Positions 1 to 8,048 of a DNA stretch of 64,000 bases are shown piece after piece. Within the stretch, counting starts at the first letter, position 1. Each line of letters starts with the position of its first letter. The stretch is taken from positions 496,001 to 560,000 of the forward strand of contig CAWDMX010000004.1 in the NCBI GenBank assembly GCA_963803545.1, written 5' to 3'. Source of the stretch: Legionella_C sp963803545. Its GTDB lineage: Bacteria; Pseudomonadota; Gammaproteobacteria; Legionellales; Legionellaceae. The position numbers and the translations under genes are program-made. The notes below the pieces were generated by a model, which saw nothing but the letters and a program-made list of their open reading frames with translations, did no database searches and had not been told where the DNA came from.

Positions 1-179
1 ACCGTGGGTTACCACCTACGCCTATTGCAATAGTGGGCAAGCAGTCGCTATGGGCCGCGGCGCACCCTGAGCCTACGAACTATCTTTATTTTGTCGCTAA
101 AGGGGATGGCAGCCACGTTTTTTCAGAAACCTATACTCTGCAAAAAGCTGCTATCAAAAATTTGTTGCGTAAAAAGTAA
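1..179 (+). CDS. mltG: Endolytic murein transglycosylase MltG, C-terminal end (5' partial)
   Basis: The window opens inside this gene; the frame beginning at base 3 runs to TAA at 177-179. The 58 visible residues begin RGLPPTPIAIVGKQSLWAAA and continue through YLYFVAKGDGSHVFSETY. This is the conserved C-terminal signature of MltG/YceG, the inner-membrane lytic transglycosylase that cleaves nascent glycan strands and sets their length. The catalytic Glu and the N-terminal membrane anchor lie upstream of the window. MltG directly upstream of tmk and holB is the common gammaproteobacterial order, and the 28-bp gap to tmk suggests co-transcription. The ending LLRKK is basic. Identification rests on this short but diagnostic tail. 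Confidence 0.9.
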   Translation, partial: RGLPPTPIAIVGKQSLWAAAHPEPTNYLYFVAKGDGSHVFSETYTLQKAAIKNLLRKK

Positions 180-207
180 GAATATTCGTTTACAACGAGG
201 AAGTGAT

Positions 208-846
208 ATGAAGCAACCAGGCTGTTTTATTGTTGTTGAGGGCTTAGAGGGTGCAGGAAAAACTACGGCTATCCAAACAATTAAATCGCATTTAACGGGA
301 TTTATTCCACACGTTTTAGTTACCCGGGAACCTGGGGGTACAAAGCTTGGAGAAACCCTGCGCAATTTAATGATAAAAGTATCATCCGATGAGCCCATAG
401 TTCCCACTTGTGAGTTATTGTTGATGTACGCGGCGCGGGTGCAGTTAGTTGAACAGGTTATTCAACCAACTCTAAGCGCTGGGGACTGGGTTATTTCAGA
501 TAGATTCGAGTTGTCCAGTTACGCCTACCAAGGAGGAGGGCGGGGCATTGACGAACGTGTAATTGCCCAACTATCGCAGGTATGTTTAAAAGACTTTAAA
601 CCCGACTTAACTATTTTCTTAGATATTGAACCTGAAGAAGGTTTAAAACGAGTTAAACAACGAGGTGTACTGGATAAAATTGAACAAGAATCCGAAGATT
701 TCTTTTTCAGAGCTTATCGGAGTTATCATAATAAAATAAAAGATTTGGATCATTGTTTCTGTGTCGATGCAAGCGCACCCCTTGCCTCAGTTCAAGAAAA
801 TATCATTAGTATTTTAGATAGGTTTTTAGGTGAGCATGAACGCTAA
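208..846 (+). CDS. tmk: Thymidylate kinase (dTMP kinase)
   Basis: The 212-aa product phosphorylates dTMP to dTDP in the cytosol, an essential step of dTTP synthesis. The P-loop is GLEGAGKTT near the N-terminus, followed by the DR-containing motif SDRFELSSYAYQGGGRG that binds dTMP, and a C-terminal lid region. The frame is open upstream to base 91. The ATG at 208 is chosen because AGGAAG lies just before it, MKQPGCFIVVEG matches the family N-terminus, and a longer product would overlap the end of mltG. The length matches the usual 205-215 aa. Its last bases overlap the start of holB, so the two are translationally coupled. Confidence 0.95.
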   Translation: MKQPGCFIVVEGLEGAGKTTAIQTIKSHLTGFIPHVLVTREPGGTKLGETLRNLMIKVSSDEPIVPTCELLLMYAARVQLVEQVIQPTLSAGDWVISDRFELSSYAYQGGGRGIDERVIAQLSQVCLKDFKPDLTIFLDIEPEEGLKRVKQRGVLDKIEQESEDFFFRAYRSYHNKIKDLDHCFCVDASAPLASVQENIISILDRFLGEHER

Positions 847-1705
847 TACGGCTGCAACTTTACCTACCATTGAGCGTTTAAGTCTTCTTTGTGAAAAAAA
901 AAGGCTGCCGCACGCATTTTTGTTAGTGAATACTTTAGGGTTGCCGCTGGAACGCTTATTGCAGTCGTTTACGAAGCTTTTATTATGTCAAAAAAGACCA
1001 ATGCCTTGCGATCAATGCCAATCTTGCAAATTAGTGCTGTTGGGTAATCATCCTGATTTAGCTTTAATCGCCCCAGAAAAAACAGATGGTACTATCAAAA
1101 TAGAGCAAGTACGCCAACTGCAAGTTGATATTTTCAATACTCCTCAAATTGGTTGTACTAAAGTAATTGTTATTAGCGCCGCGGATAAATTAACTATCAG
1201 TGCTGCAAATGCTTTGCTTAAAATTCTTGAAGAACCACCTGATAATACTTATTTTTTATTAGTAACTCAGCGGGTACAACATATTACACCTACAATTGTA
1301 AGTCGCTGTCAACAATGGGAAATAAAGCAACACTGCGTCACTGATCAGTTGTATCCTATTGCTTTAATGGATGAACTGGACAACATTACCGAACAAATTA
1401 ATTCAGTTTTTAATAAGAAAAAGTCTTTGAACGCCGTAGCTGCGCAATGGGCGCGTTATAATTTTATGAGTCTTATTGAAGCCTTGTACCATCTCCATGC
1501 GCAGATGCTCCGAGCATTTTTTACGGAAATAGATGAAAATATAGTTTTTAATGCTAAGCTAGAAAATCTTGCAACGGCAATTAAACCACTGATACTATTT
1601 AAACAAATAGATAAATTAAATAACATTAAAAAAAACAACAATCAGAATACGCCGGTTAATCATTTGCTGGCACTTGAAGATTTTTTGATTGGGTACATAG
1701 AGTAG
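836..1705 (+). CDS. holB: DNA polymerase III delta-prime subunit (clamp loader)
   Basis: About 289 aa. HolB is the delta-prime stator of the clamp-loader complex that opens the beta clamp on DNA. A zinc-type cysteine cluster (CxxCxxC, in MPCDQCQSCKL) and the SRC-type arginine-finger motif (TIVSRCQQWEI) are visible, with NALLKILEEPP, a hallmark of the family. The gene overlaps tmk by about 11 bases; a GTG at 830 is an alternative start, but ATG 836 has AGG five bases upstream. Clamp-loader delta-prime next to tmk is a conserved neighbourhood. The C-terminal third is divergent and lysine/asparagine-rich. Confidence 0.93.
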   Translation: MNANTAATLPTIERLSLLCEKKRLPHAFLLVNTLGLPLERLLQSFTKLLLCQKRPMPCDQCQSCKLVLLGNHPDLALIAPEKTDGTIKIEQVRQLQVDIFNTPQIGCTKVIVISAADKLTISAANALLKILEEPPDNTYFLLVTQRVQHITPTIVSRCQQWEIKQHCVTDQLYPIALMDELDNITEQINSVFNKKKSLNAVAAQWARYNFMSLIEALYHLHAQMLRAFFTEIDENIVFNAKLENLATAIKPLILFKQIDKLNNIKKNNNQNTPVNHLLALEDFLIGYIE

Positions 1706-1713
1706 GAGCTTTT

Positions 1714-2055
1714 ATGGTTGATGAAATTCCATTGTTGCAGTGTTATTTGCAAAATGAAACAGCTTTGTACAATGCTTATATGCCCTTTGTGAAAGGTTGC
1801 GGTATTTTTATACGGACACCACACGTTTATTCCCTGGGAACAACAATAAAGGTAACTATTACATTCCCTGATGAAAGTATCCCGGCGTCGGTGCTTGCAA
1901 AAGTTGTGTGGATTACCCCACGGGGCGCACAGGGTGGAAAGCCTGCCGGTTTGGGTGTACGTTTTGTGGACGACACGAGCCGTGAGTTGATTAATAAAAT
2001 TGAAAATGTTTTAGCTGGAATGTTAAAATCAACGCAACCAAACGATACTATGTAA
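1714..2055 (+). CDS. pilZ: PilZ domain protein (type IV pilus assembly type)
   Basis: A 113-aa protein occupied by one PilZ domain: an N-terminal strand, then GCGIFIRTPHVYSLGTTIKV, a central beta-barrel with VLAKVVWITPRG, and the end motif GLGVRFVDD. It follows holB by 8 bases with AGGAG before the ATG, the same position as the PilZ of Pseudomonas, which is needed for type IV pilus biogenesis and does not itself bind c-di-GMP. The RxxxR c-di-GMP motif is not evident at the N-terminus, in line with that subtype. No other pilus gene is in the window, so its role in pilus assembly is from family knowledge. Confidence 0.88.
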   Translation: MVDEIPLLQCYLQNETALYNAYMPFVKGCGIFIRTPHVYSLGTTIKVTITFPDESIPASVLAKVVWITPRGAQGGKPAGLGVRFVDDTSRELINKIENVLAGMLKSTQPNDTM

Positions 2056-2063
2056 GTGAACTT

Positions 2064-2861
2064 ATGTTAATTGACTCGCACTGCCATTTAAACGCTATAG
2101 ATTTATCCCAATTTGATAATCAACTTGCTAACCTAATACAAGCAGCGCGAGCTGCCGATGTTGGTCATTTTTTATCCGTATGTGTCGTGCTTGAGGAATT
2201 TCCCGAGCTTTGCCGTATAGCGGATCAGTTTTCTGAAATTAGTATATCGGTAGGTTTGCATCCTACCCACAAGGTTACTCAAGAGCCAAGCGCTGATGAT
2301 TTAATTAAGCTCTCGTTAAGCCACCCCGCCTGTATTGCAATTGGTGAAACGGGCTTAGATTACTACCACGACAGCGATACAAACTCCCAATTAAATCAAA
2401 GAAATCGGTTTCGAGAGCATATTCGTGCGGCCATTCAAACTCAAAAACCGTTAATCATACATACGCGTCAAGCGGCAGAGGATACGCTTTTGGTAATGGA
2501 GGAGGAACGCGCCTACCAGGTCGGTGGGGTCATGCACTGCTTTTCTGAAAATTTAGAAATTGCCAAGCGTGCTATGGCAATGAATTTTTATATTTCTATG
2601 TCGGGCGTTGTCACTTTCAAAAACGCAACAGCGCTTCAACAGGTTGCTAAAGAAATACCTTTAGATAAAATGTTAATTGAAACCGACTCGCCGTACTTAG
2701 CTCCTGTGCCTTTTCGAGGCAAACAAAATCATCCCGCCTTAGTCAAGCATGTTGCCTTAGCGCTAAGCGTACTTAGAGGCTGCGATTACGAAACCATTGC
2801 TATTGAAACCAGTAAAAACTTTAAAAAATGTTTCAAAATTAATCCAGTAAGCTCAAGTTGA
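2064..2861 (+). CDS. ycfH: TatD-family metal-dependent hydrolase (YcfH type)
   Basis: The 265-aa product is a TIM-barrel amidohydrolase-fold enzyme. The metal ligands are visible: DSHCHLN at the N-terminus (HxH), the Glu/Asp region GETGLDYY, IIHTRQA, MHCFSEN, and the late ETDSPYLAP Asp motif. TatD enzymes act as metal-dependent 3'-5' exonucleases or on D-aminoacyl-tRNA in some reports; the exact substrate of the YcfH subgroup is less settled. It lies 8 bases after pilZ and overlaps anmK by one base (TGATG), so it belongs to the tmk-holB-pilZ run. Confidence 0.92.
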   Translation: MLIDSHCHLNAIDLSQFDNQLANLIQAARAADVGHFLSVCVVLEEFPELCRIADQFSEISISVGLHPTHKVTQEPSADDLIKLSLSHPACIAIGETGLDYYHDSDTNSQLNQRNRFREHIRAAIQTQKPLIIHTRQAAEDTLLVMEEERAYQVGGVMHCFSENLEIAKRAMAMNFYISMSGVVTFKNATALQQVAKEIPLDKMLIETDSPYLAPVPFRGKQNHPALVKHVALALSVLRGCDYETIAIETSKNFKKCFKINPVSSS

Positions 2862-3955
2862 TGGGATACTATATTGGGCTTATGTCCGGCACAAGCATGG
2901 ATGGAATTGATGTCGCATTAATTGATACAACAGCTAACAAATTTCTGTGCGGATTAACCTGTGGATATAGCAAGGAAATGAAGAATAAACTGACGCAGCT
3001 AAGTTTGAAATCTAGCCAATCATTAGCTTTTTATGCTGAGCTTAATCGAAAGTTAGGCTTGGAGTTTTCAGTTGCCGTTAATCAGTTGCTGCAGACTGCA
3101 ACCTTAACGCGCAAAGATATAATGGCTATAGGCAGTCACGGTCAGACTATTGAACACAATGCTTACGCCGAAGTTCCCTATACTGTTCAATTGGGCTGTG
3201 CCCATACTATTGCGGAAAATACAGGAATTACAGTTGTTGCTGATTTTCGTACTCGCGATATGGTTAATGGCGGACAGGGAGCGCCTTTTGCACCGTATTT
3301 TCATTCAATTTTATTTCAGCCACAAGTCTGGCCTTTGGCAATTATAAATATTGGAGGAATAGCCAATATCAGCTATTTAACAAGCCAGGAGGTTTTGGGA
3401 TTTGATGTTGGTCCAGGTAATTGCTTAATGGATGAATGGATTATGCTGCATCAACAAAAAGAATACGACAATGAGGGCATGTGGGCTGCAACGGGAGAAG
3501 TTAATAACGATTTATTGCAAAAGCTTAGAGCGGACAGCTATTTTCAGCGTAACGCTCCCAAAAGTATCGGTAAGGAATACTTCACAATAGCTTGGGTAAT
3601 GGCTCATATCACGAAGCCGATTGAACCAAAAGATGTGCAGGCTACGCTTTTGCATTTAACGGCTACAACTATTGCACAATCCTTAAAAAAAAGAAGAAAT
3701 ATTCCCGCTACAATATTGATCTGTGGGGGAGGTGCGCATAATATTAGTCTTTTGAGGCTGTTAAGTGATTTGTTACCAAACCTAAATATTTCATCCACAG
3801 AAAAAATAGGTATCAACCCTGATTTTATTGAAGCACATATGTTTGCGTGGTTAGCAAAGAAAGCGCTTACAAGAACTCCTATTGATTTAACCAGTGTCAC
3901 TGGAGCACGATGTACAGCGGTGTTAGGAGCTATTTATCCAGCGGGTATAAATTAG
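2861..3955 (+). CDS. anmK: Anhydro-N-acetylmuramic acid kinase
   Basis: 364 aa. AnmK phosphorylates 1,6-anhydro-MurNAc with ring opening, feeding recovered cell-wall sugar back into metabolism. The N-terminus YYIGLMSGTSMDGIDVALID is the family signature. GSHGQTIEH, VVADFRTRDMVNGGQGAPF, NIGGIANI and the phosphate-binding ICGGGAHN are all present. The ATG at 2861 overlaps the TGA of tatD; a TTG at 2858 is also in frame. With MltG nearby, which produces anhydro-muropeptides, the location makes sense for murein recycling. MurQ and NagZ are not in the window. Confidence 0.95.
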   Translation: MGYYIGLMSGTSMDGIDVALIDTTANKFLCGLTCGYSKEMKNKLTQLSLKSSQSLAFYAELNRKLGLEFSVAVNQLLQTATLTRKDIMAIGSHGQTIEHNAYAEVPYTVQLGCAHTIAENTGITVVADFRTRDMVNGGQGAPFAPYFHSILFQPQVWPLAIINIGGIANISYLTSQEVLGFDVGPGNCLMDEWIMLHQQKEYDNEGMWAATGEVNNDLLQKLRADSYFQRNAPKSIGKEYFTIAWVMAHITKPIEPKDVQATLLHLTATTIAQSLKKRRNIPATILICGGGAHNISLLRLLSDLLPNLNISSTEKIGINPDFIEAHMFAWLAKKALTRTPIDLTSVTGARCTAVLGAIYPAGIN

Positions 3956-3987
3956 CCAAACTCTAAAATTTTGTAAGGTAGTAAATT

Positions 3988-5250
3988 TTGAGCGCACATT
4001 ATCCAATAATAAAACAAAAACACCGATTTGAAGCGTATTTAATCTTTTTACTGGCGGCCTCTTTTTATTTATATGAGTTTGTTTTACAAGTAGCACCCGG
4101 CGTTATGGCCTCATCAATGATGAAAACCTTTAACGTTAATGCCGCAGGTTTTGGAGTTATTTCTGCCTTTTATTTTTACGCCTACGCACCAATGCAGTTA
4201 CCGGCCGGCATTTTATTCGACCGCTATGGTCCTCGAAAATTAATGACAGCGGCGTTATTTTTTTGTGCAATAGGCTGTTTCTTTTTTGCGTCAACGGATG
4301 GAATGGTCACCGCCTCCTTAGGAAGGTTTTTGATAGGAATTGGATCAGCCTTTTCTTTTATTGGAGTATTAGTTTTAATATCTCGTTGGTTTCCCCCACA
4401 AAAATTTGCACTTTTGGCCGGTATAGCGCAATTAATGAGCTCAGTTGGTGCAATATTCGGTGAGGTGCCGCTTGCCTCTCTAATTCAGCGGGTAGGATGG
4501 CGTCACGCAAGTTTTATTCTTGCGGCTATTGGTTTGTTTCTGGCGCTACTGCTTTGGCTTGTCGTTCGTGACTACCCACGTGGTGCAGAATCGTTGCCTG
4601 TTAAAACTAAATTTTTAAGCGAATGGCGCCGGTTAGTAGAAGTTTGCAAAAATAAACAAACATGGATGGTGGGAATTTATGCCTGTACAATTTGGACTCC
4701 TATTGCCGTTTTTGCGGCTTTGTGGGGGGTTCCTTACTTGCAGCAAAAGTTTCAAGTCAGTGTTATTGTCGCTTCTGGTCTGTGCAGTATGGTGTGGTTT
4801 GGTATTGGTGTTGGCAGCCCATTATTGGGTTGGTACAGTGATCGATGCAAAACCCGTCAATTTGCGCTTGCTTTAAGTGCGGGTTTGGGTTTGTTTGCGA
4901 CATTACTATTATTATACGCACCTAATATAAGTCTCTCTTGGATGTATGGCGTGCTTTTTGTGTTGGGTTTGGGCGCCGGCGGACAAACAGTGAGCTTTGC
5001 CGTTGTCAAAGAAAATAATATTCCTGAGCATGTGGGTACTGCATCGGGTTTTAATAATTTATCCGTTTTAATAGGCGGGGCAGTTTTTCAACCTGTAGTC
5101 GGGATACTTTTAAATCACGGTTCTTCTTATTCTCAGAATGGAGTACCGTTGTATACCATTGCCAACTACAACCACTCCTTATTAGTAATGCCTATTTGTT
5201 ACACAATAAGCTTATTGATAGCAATTTTTTTTATAAAACCAGCTAAATAG
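3988..5250 (+). CDS. MFS transporter, 12 transmembrane segments
   Basis: A 420-aa integral membrane protein of the major facilitator superfamily, with about 12 hydrophobic segments. The cytoplasmic loop between TM2 and TM3 carries a clear MFS signature, GILFDRYGPRKLM, and a second copy between TM8 and TM9 reads GWYSDRCKTRQ. The start is a TTG preceded by AAGGTAG. This type (N-terminal YLIFLLAASFYLYEFVLQVA) is common as one of many paralogues in intracellular gammaproteobacteria, where such carriers import amino acids or sugars. The substrate cannot be told from the sequence. It is 32 bases after anmK and could be its last co-transcribed gene. Confidence 0.85.
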   Translation: MSAHYPIIKQKHRFEAYLIFLLAASFYLYEFVLQVAPGVMASSMMKTFNVNAAGFGVISAFYFYAYAPMQLPAGILFDRYGPRKLMTAALFFCAIGCFFFASTDGMVTASLGRFLIGIGSAFSFIGVLVLISRWFPPQKFALLAGIAQLMSSVGAIFGEVPLASLIQRVGWRHASFILAAIGLFLALLLWLVVRDYPRGAESLPVKTKFLSEWRRLVEVCKNKQTWMVGIYACTIWTPIAVFAALWGVPYLQQKFQVSVIVASGLCSMVWFGIGVGSPLLGWYSDRCKTRQFALALSAGLGLFATLLLLYAPNISLSWMYGVLFVLGLGAGGQTVSFAVVKENNIPEHVGTASGFNNLSVLIGGAVFQPVVGILLNHGSSYSQNGVPLYTIANYNHSLLVMPICYTISLLIAIFFIKPAK

Positions 5251-5365
5251 CAGTGTTCAAATTTACGCAAAAAAATTGCGCGCGCTAGTTTTCTGAGGGT
5301 GTTGCGCCACTCCTGGAAATACGTCTTGCACGGATGCAACAAAACCGTATTTTTTAGTTTTTTTA

Positions 5366-5390
5366 AGGATAGTAAGTCCGTTACTATCCT
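5366..5390. promoter_or_regulatory. Perfect 10-bp dyad
   Basis: AGGATAGTAA and TTACTATCCT form a perfect inverted repeat around a 5-base spacer, in the gap after the MFS gene. It is preceded by a T-rich run and not followed by one, so it is not a standard intrinsic terminator on the plus strand. It could be an operator or the base of an RNA hairpin. It lies 56 bases before the remnant gene at 5446. Confidence 0.4.
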
Positions 5391-5445
5391 GTGAACCACG
5401 ATAGTGCGCGTTACGAATTTTTTGTTAATTTGAAGAAATAAAGAA

Positions 5446-5732
5446 ATGCTAACTTCTACTACAAATTATCACCCTGATCCCGTCCTTGTATTGGCAATGG
5501 GTATAGAGTCTGCGGTTGAAACGTATTTAGAACAAACTAATCTATATTTTACGACTGCTGCATCACAATTGAATAATAATCGTTTAAAATTAATAAAGCT
5601 CAAATCGAATTAGAAAAGAAGCGTATTTTAGAAGACATGCGTTTGATAGCAAGCCGTTTTATTAAAAATGATTGCCGCTATACTTTAGCAAAATTTTCTA
5701 TCCTCCCTAGCAAAATCTATTGTAGAGGTTGA
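5446..5732 (+). pseudogene. Frameshifted remnant of a small helical protein
   Basis: ATG 5446 opens a 55-codon frame ending at TAG 5611-5613. From about 5591 a second frame continues with strongly coding-like sequence (KAQIELEKKRILEDMRLIAS, then RFIKNDCRYTLAKFSILPSK) to TGA 5730-5732. The two halves join naturally with a single-base indel near 5590-5600, giving a product of about 95 residues that looks alpha-helical and charged. I do not recognise the family. It sits just upstream of the TALE-like gene on the same strand, and may be a decayed former neighbour of it. The rest of the 5251-5900 gap holds the dyad at 5366 and nothing else I can name. Confidence 0.45.
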
Positions 5733-5900
5733 AGGCTCCATTAATCCCCAAGTCCAAAGATGAACACATTGGGTAATGTGCTGTTGTTAATATTTAGTTA
5801 ATAATAATAAAATATACTATCTGCATTTTAATTATTCTTTTACTGGTGAGTGCTGCGGCTGTAGTCCGAATCGCTTGATTCCACTCGCTAAGTAATTGCT

Positions 5901-7820
5901 ATGAACATAGTACCTATGATAAGTGAGCGCTTAATGCCTAATAGAAACACTCTTAAAAGACCACGATCTAGTGACGTGAATCTTGCCCCTTCTCCCAAAA
6001 ACATACGCCCAAACCTCGGCTATAGCTGTATCCATTATATCTGGGTAGATGAGTCAAACAACTTTCCAAGTGATAACTCTCCTAGTGCTTCTCGTTCAGC
6101 AGAATTATTAGCCGAAAAAAGTGATGAGAATGCAATAATTTCGCCTCCACCAACAATGTCTTATACCTGGATAGATGAGTCAGGAGACTACTCAAGTGGT
6201 AACTCTCCTAGTGCTACTCACTTAGCCAAAAAAAGTGATGAGGATGCAATAATTTTAGTTCAACCAACATTGACACCAACGATTGCTTTAATTGCGCCTA
6301 TTGAACGGGTAGCAGGCATTGTACTAAGCCCACAAGCAAGCACGTTAGACACTAAGCGCTCCGCTTTACTTATCAATTACTTTATTGAACAAAAACAGCA
6401 ATTATTAGCGGGGGTTGCGGAAACTAGTAAAGTAGATAAGGGCATTGTTGATGAAGAGGTTAAACAGCTTCAACAGCTTCTAAATGTTAAAACCAAAAAA
6501 ACCATAGATACTCTCTCGAGTAGACTCATCGTAGACAATCATCCTGTTAAAAATTTAGACGAATTGATTTGCCTATTCAGCACCAAGACTATTGAGGAAT
6601 TGCAGGACTTTATAGTACAGAACTCACAATCTGGCTTCGGTTCACAATTAAAGAACACCAACATGGGTCAAAGCACTCATTCTTTTTTCTTTAACAGCTT
6701 AACAGCTTTGGGCTATTCAGCGGTTTTGGCTAATCGCATTATATTTAAAAAGTCATCTAGAAATAGCTGTCAACAATTACTTGAGTGCCACGATAAAATT
6801 TATACGCTACTTTTAAACAACCTCCCTGATCAATATAGTTGTTATAAAGCGATTGCTGATATCGCATCCCAGGGCGGTGCCTCCAAAACACTGGTGGCGC
6901 TTATCGAACTGTTCCCAAAATTAATTGAGTTGAAATTTACGGGCGAACAGATTGTAAAAATAGCGTCTAATGATTCCGGCTCAAAAACTCTGGCCGCAAT
7001 TATTAAACAAATACAAACCTTAATGGATCTTGGTTTAAATATAAGTCAGATTGTAAAAGTATCATCTCATGATAGCGGCTCTAAAACGCTGGAGGTGCTT
7101 ATTAATAAGGCTCAATCTTTACTGGATTCTGGTTACTCTATCGACGAAATCGTAAATATAGCGTCCCATAATGGTGGCTCCAAAACGCTTGAAGCGCTTA
7201 TTGAACAGACTAAAATCTTATTTGATTTAGGTTTTTCTAGCGAGAATATTGTAAAAATAGCGGCCAATGGTGGCGGTTCAAAAACGCTGGACATAGTAGT
7301 TAAACAGACGAAAAATTTAGTTAACCTTGGTTTTAGTATCGCAAATATCGTGAAAATAGCGGCTATTGGTGGTGGCTCTAAAACTGTAGCCGCGGTTATT
7401 GAACACTTTCAAGTCTTAAGGGAGCTGGGCTTGACGTTAAAAAATATTGCTAAGCTATCGAGCCGTCGCGGAGGTTCTAAGAATATTGAATTTATTATTA
7501 GCAACAGGAATCAAATTATTAGTGCCAAGGTTGACCCCGGTAAGTTGGTAATACTGAATCCGAAAAATCGCCGTCAATTACAAGAGTATTTAAACAGTTC
7601 TCAATTGCATCCAAGCGAATCCTTAACGGACGAACTCTTGTCCGATTTTCAGGAAGTACCAGAACATTGGGCAATTGCTGAAAATTCCTATTTATCACCG
7701 CCTGTGAGTCCTTTGCGTAAGCAGGGAATTTTTTCTGAAGCACCTGACGCATCGCCTGGCTCCTGTGAAAAAGATTACCCTCCGGAATGTGTTGGTATCA
7801 GGAAGTGGCTGTTGGAGTAG
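5901..7820 (+). CDS. TALE-like repeat protein (predicted modular DNA-binding protein)
   Basis: A 639-aa protein. Residues 313-510 are six 33-residue repeats of the form xxxxxIVKIAxxxGGSKTLxx, matching the TAL-effector repeat layout with hypervariable residues at positions 12-13. In order these are QG (324-325), ND (357-358), HD (390-391), HN (423-424), NG (456-457) and IG (489-490). A degenerate repeat precedes them (RN at 287-288) and a degenerate cap follows (RR at 522-523). TALE repeats bind one base each along DNA. Residues 41-125 hold two copies of a motif with WVDES/WIDES and SDNSPSAS/SGNSPSAT, low in complexity and probably disordered. Near the N-terminus, LKRPRSS could be a weak nuclear-localisation signal. 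The tail after 545 is Ser/Pro-rich, and I see no activation or nuclease domain. The start at 5901 is the first ATG; the ribosome site is weak, and ATG 5919 or 5934 are alternatives. The DNA-binding role is inferred from the repeat. Confidence 0.8.
   Translation: MNIVPMISERLMPNRNTLKRPRSSDVNLAPSPKNIRPNLGYSCIHYIWVDESNNFPSDNSPSASRSAELLAEKSDENAIISPPPTMSYTWIDESGDYSSGNSPSATHLAKKSDEDAIILVQPTLTPTIALIAPIERVAGIVLSPQASTLDTKRSALLINYFIEQKQQLLAGVAETSKVDKGIVDEEVKQLQQLLNVKTKKTIDTLSSRLIVDNHPVKNLDELICLFSTKTIEELQDFIVQNSQSGFGSQLKNTNMGQSTHSFFFNSLTALGYSAVLANRIIFKKSSRNSCQQLLECHDKIYTLLLNNLPDQYSCYKAIADIASQGGASKTLVALIELFPKLIELKFTGEQIVKIASNDSGSKTLAAIIKQIQTLMDLGLNISQIVKVSSHDSGSKTLEVLINKAQSLLDSGYSIDEIVNIASHNGGSKTLEALIEQTKILFDLGFSSENIVKIAANGGGSKTLDIVVKQTKNLVNLGFSIANIVKIAAIGGGSKTVAAVIEHFQVLRELGLTLKNIAKLSSRRGGSKNIEFIISNRNQIISAKVDPGKLVILNPKNRRQLQEYLNSSQLHPSESLTDELLSDFQEVPEHWAIAENSYLSPPVSPLRKQGIFSEAPDASPGSCEKDYPPECVGIRKWLLE
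6837..7532 (+). repeat. Array of seven 99-bp coding repeats (TALE-like solenoid)
   Basis: Seven tandem units of 99 bases encode residues 313-544 of the TALE-like protein. Protein positions 14-19 (GGSKTL or close variants) and position 33 Gly are nearly constant. The DNA of neighbouring units is noticeably diverged, unlike the near-identical units of Xanthomonas TALE genes, so this array looks old and not recently expanded. The seventh unit is a degenerate cap (LSSRRGGSKN) shared with the second TALE-like gene at the end of the window. Confidence 0.8.
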
Positions 7821-8048
7821 CGTGCTGAAGGGACAGGTACGCTTCCAGTAACATGTAAATAATGTAGGTCTATTTGAGCTAATAAAAAAAACGCGCCAAG
7901 CTGTAAACTTGGGTTCTGGTACGCTAGCTACTCTTATATAAGCAGAATACTTTGCGTCAATTGACCGCTGCAACTAAAGTCTGTAATTGAGCGCGCACGG
8001 CACTACGAGCTATTTAGAATACGATGCTTTATAACCTAACCTTTAATA

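Noticed and set aside
5366..5390. Intrinsic terminator for the MFS gene
   Set aside because: The dyad is perfect but has no T run downstream on the plus strand; kept only as an unassigned dyad.
5901..7820. HEAT, ankyrin or pumilio repeats as explanation for the 33-residue units
   Set aside because: The invariant GG(S)KTL after a variable pair and the IVKIA helix start match TALE/BAT repeats; ankyrin TPLH and pumilio motifs are absent.
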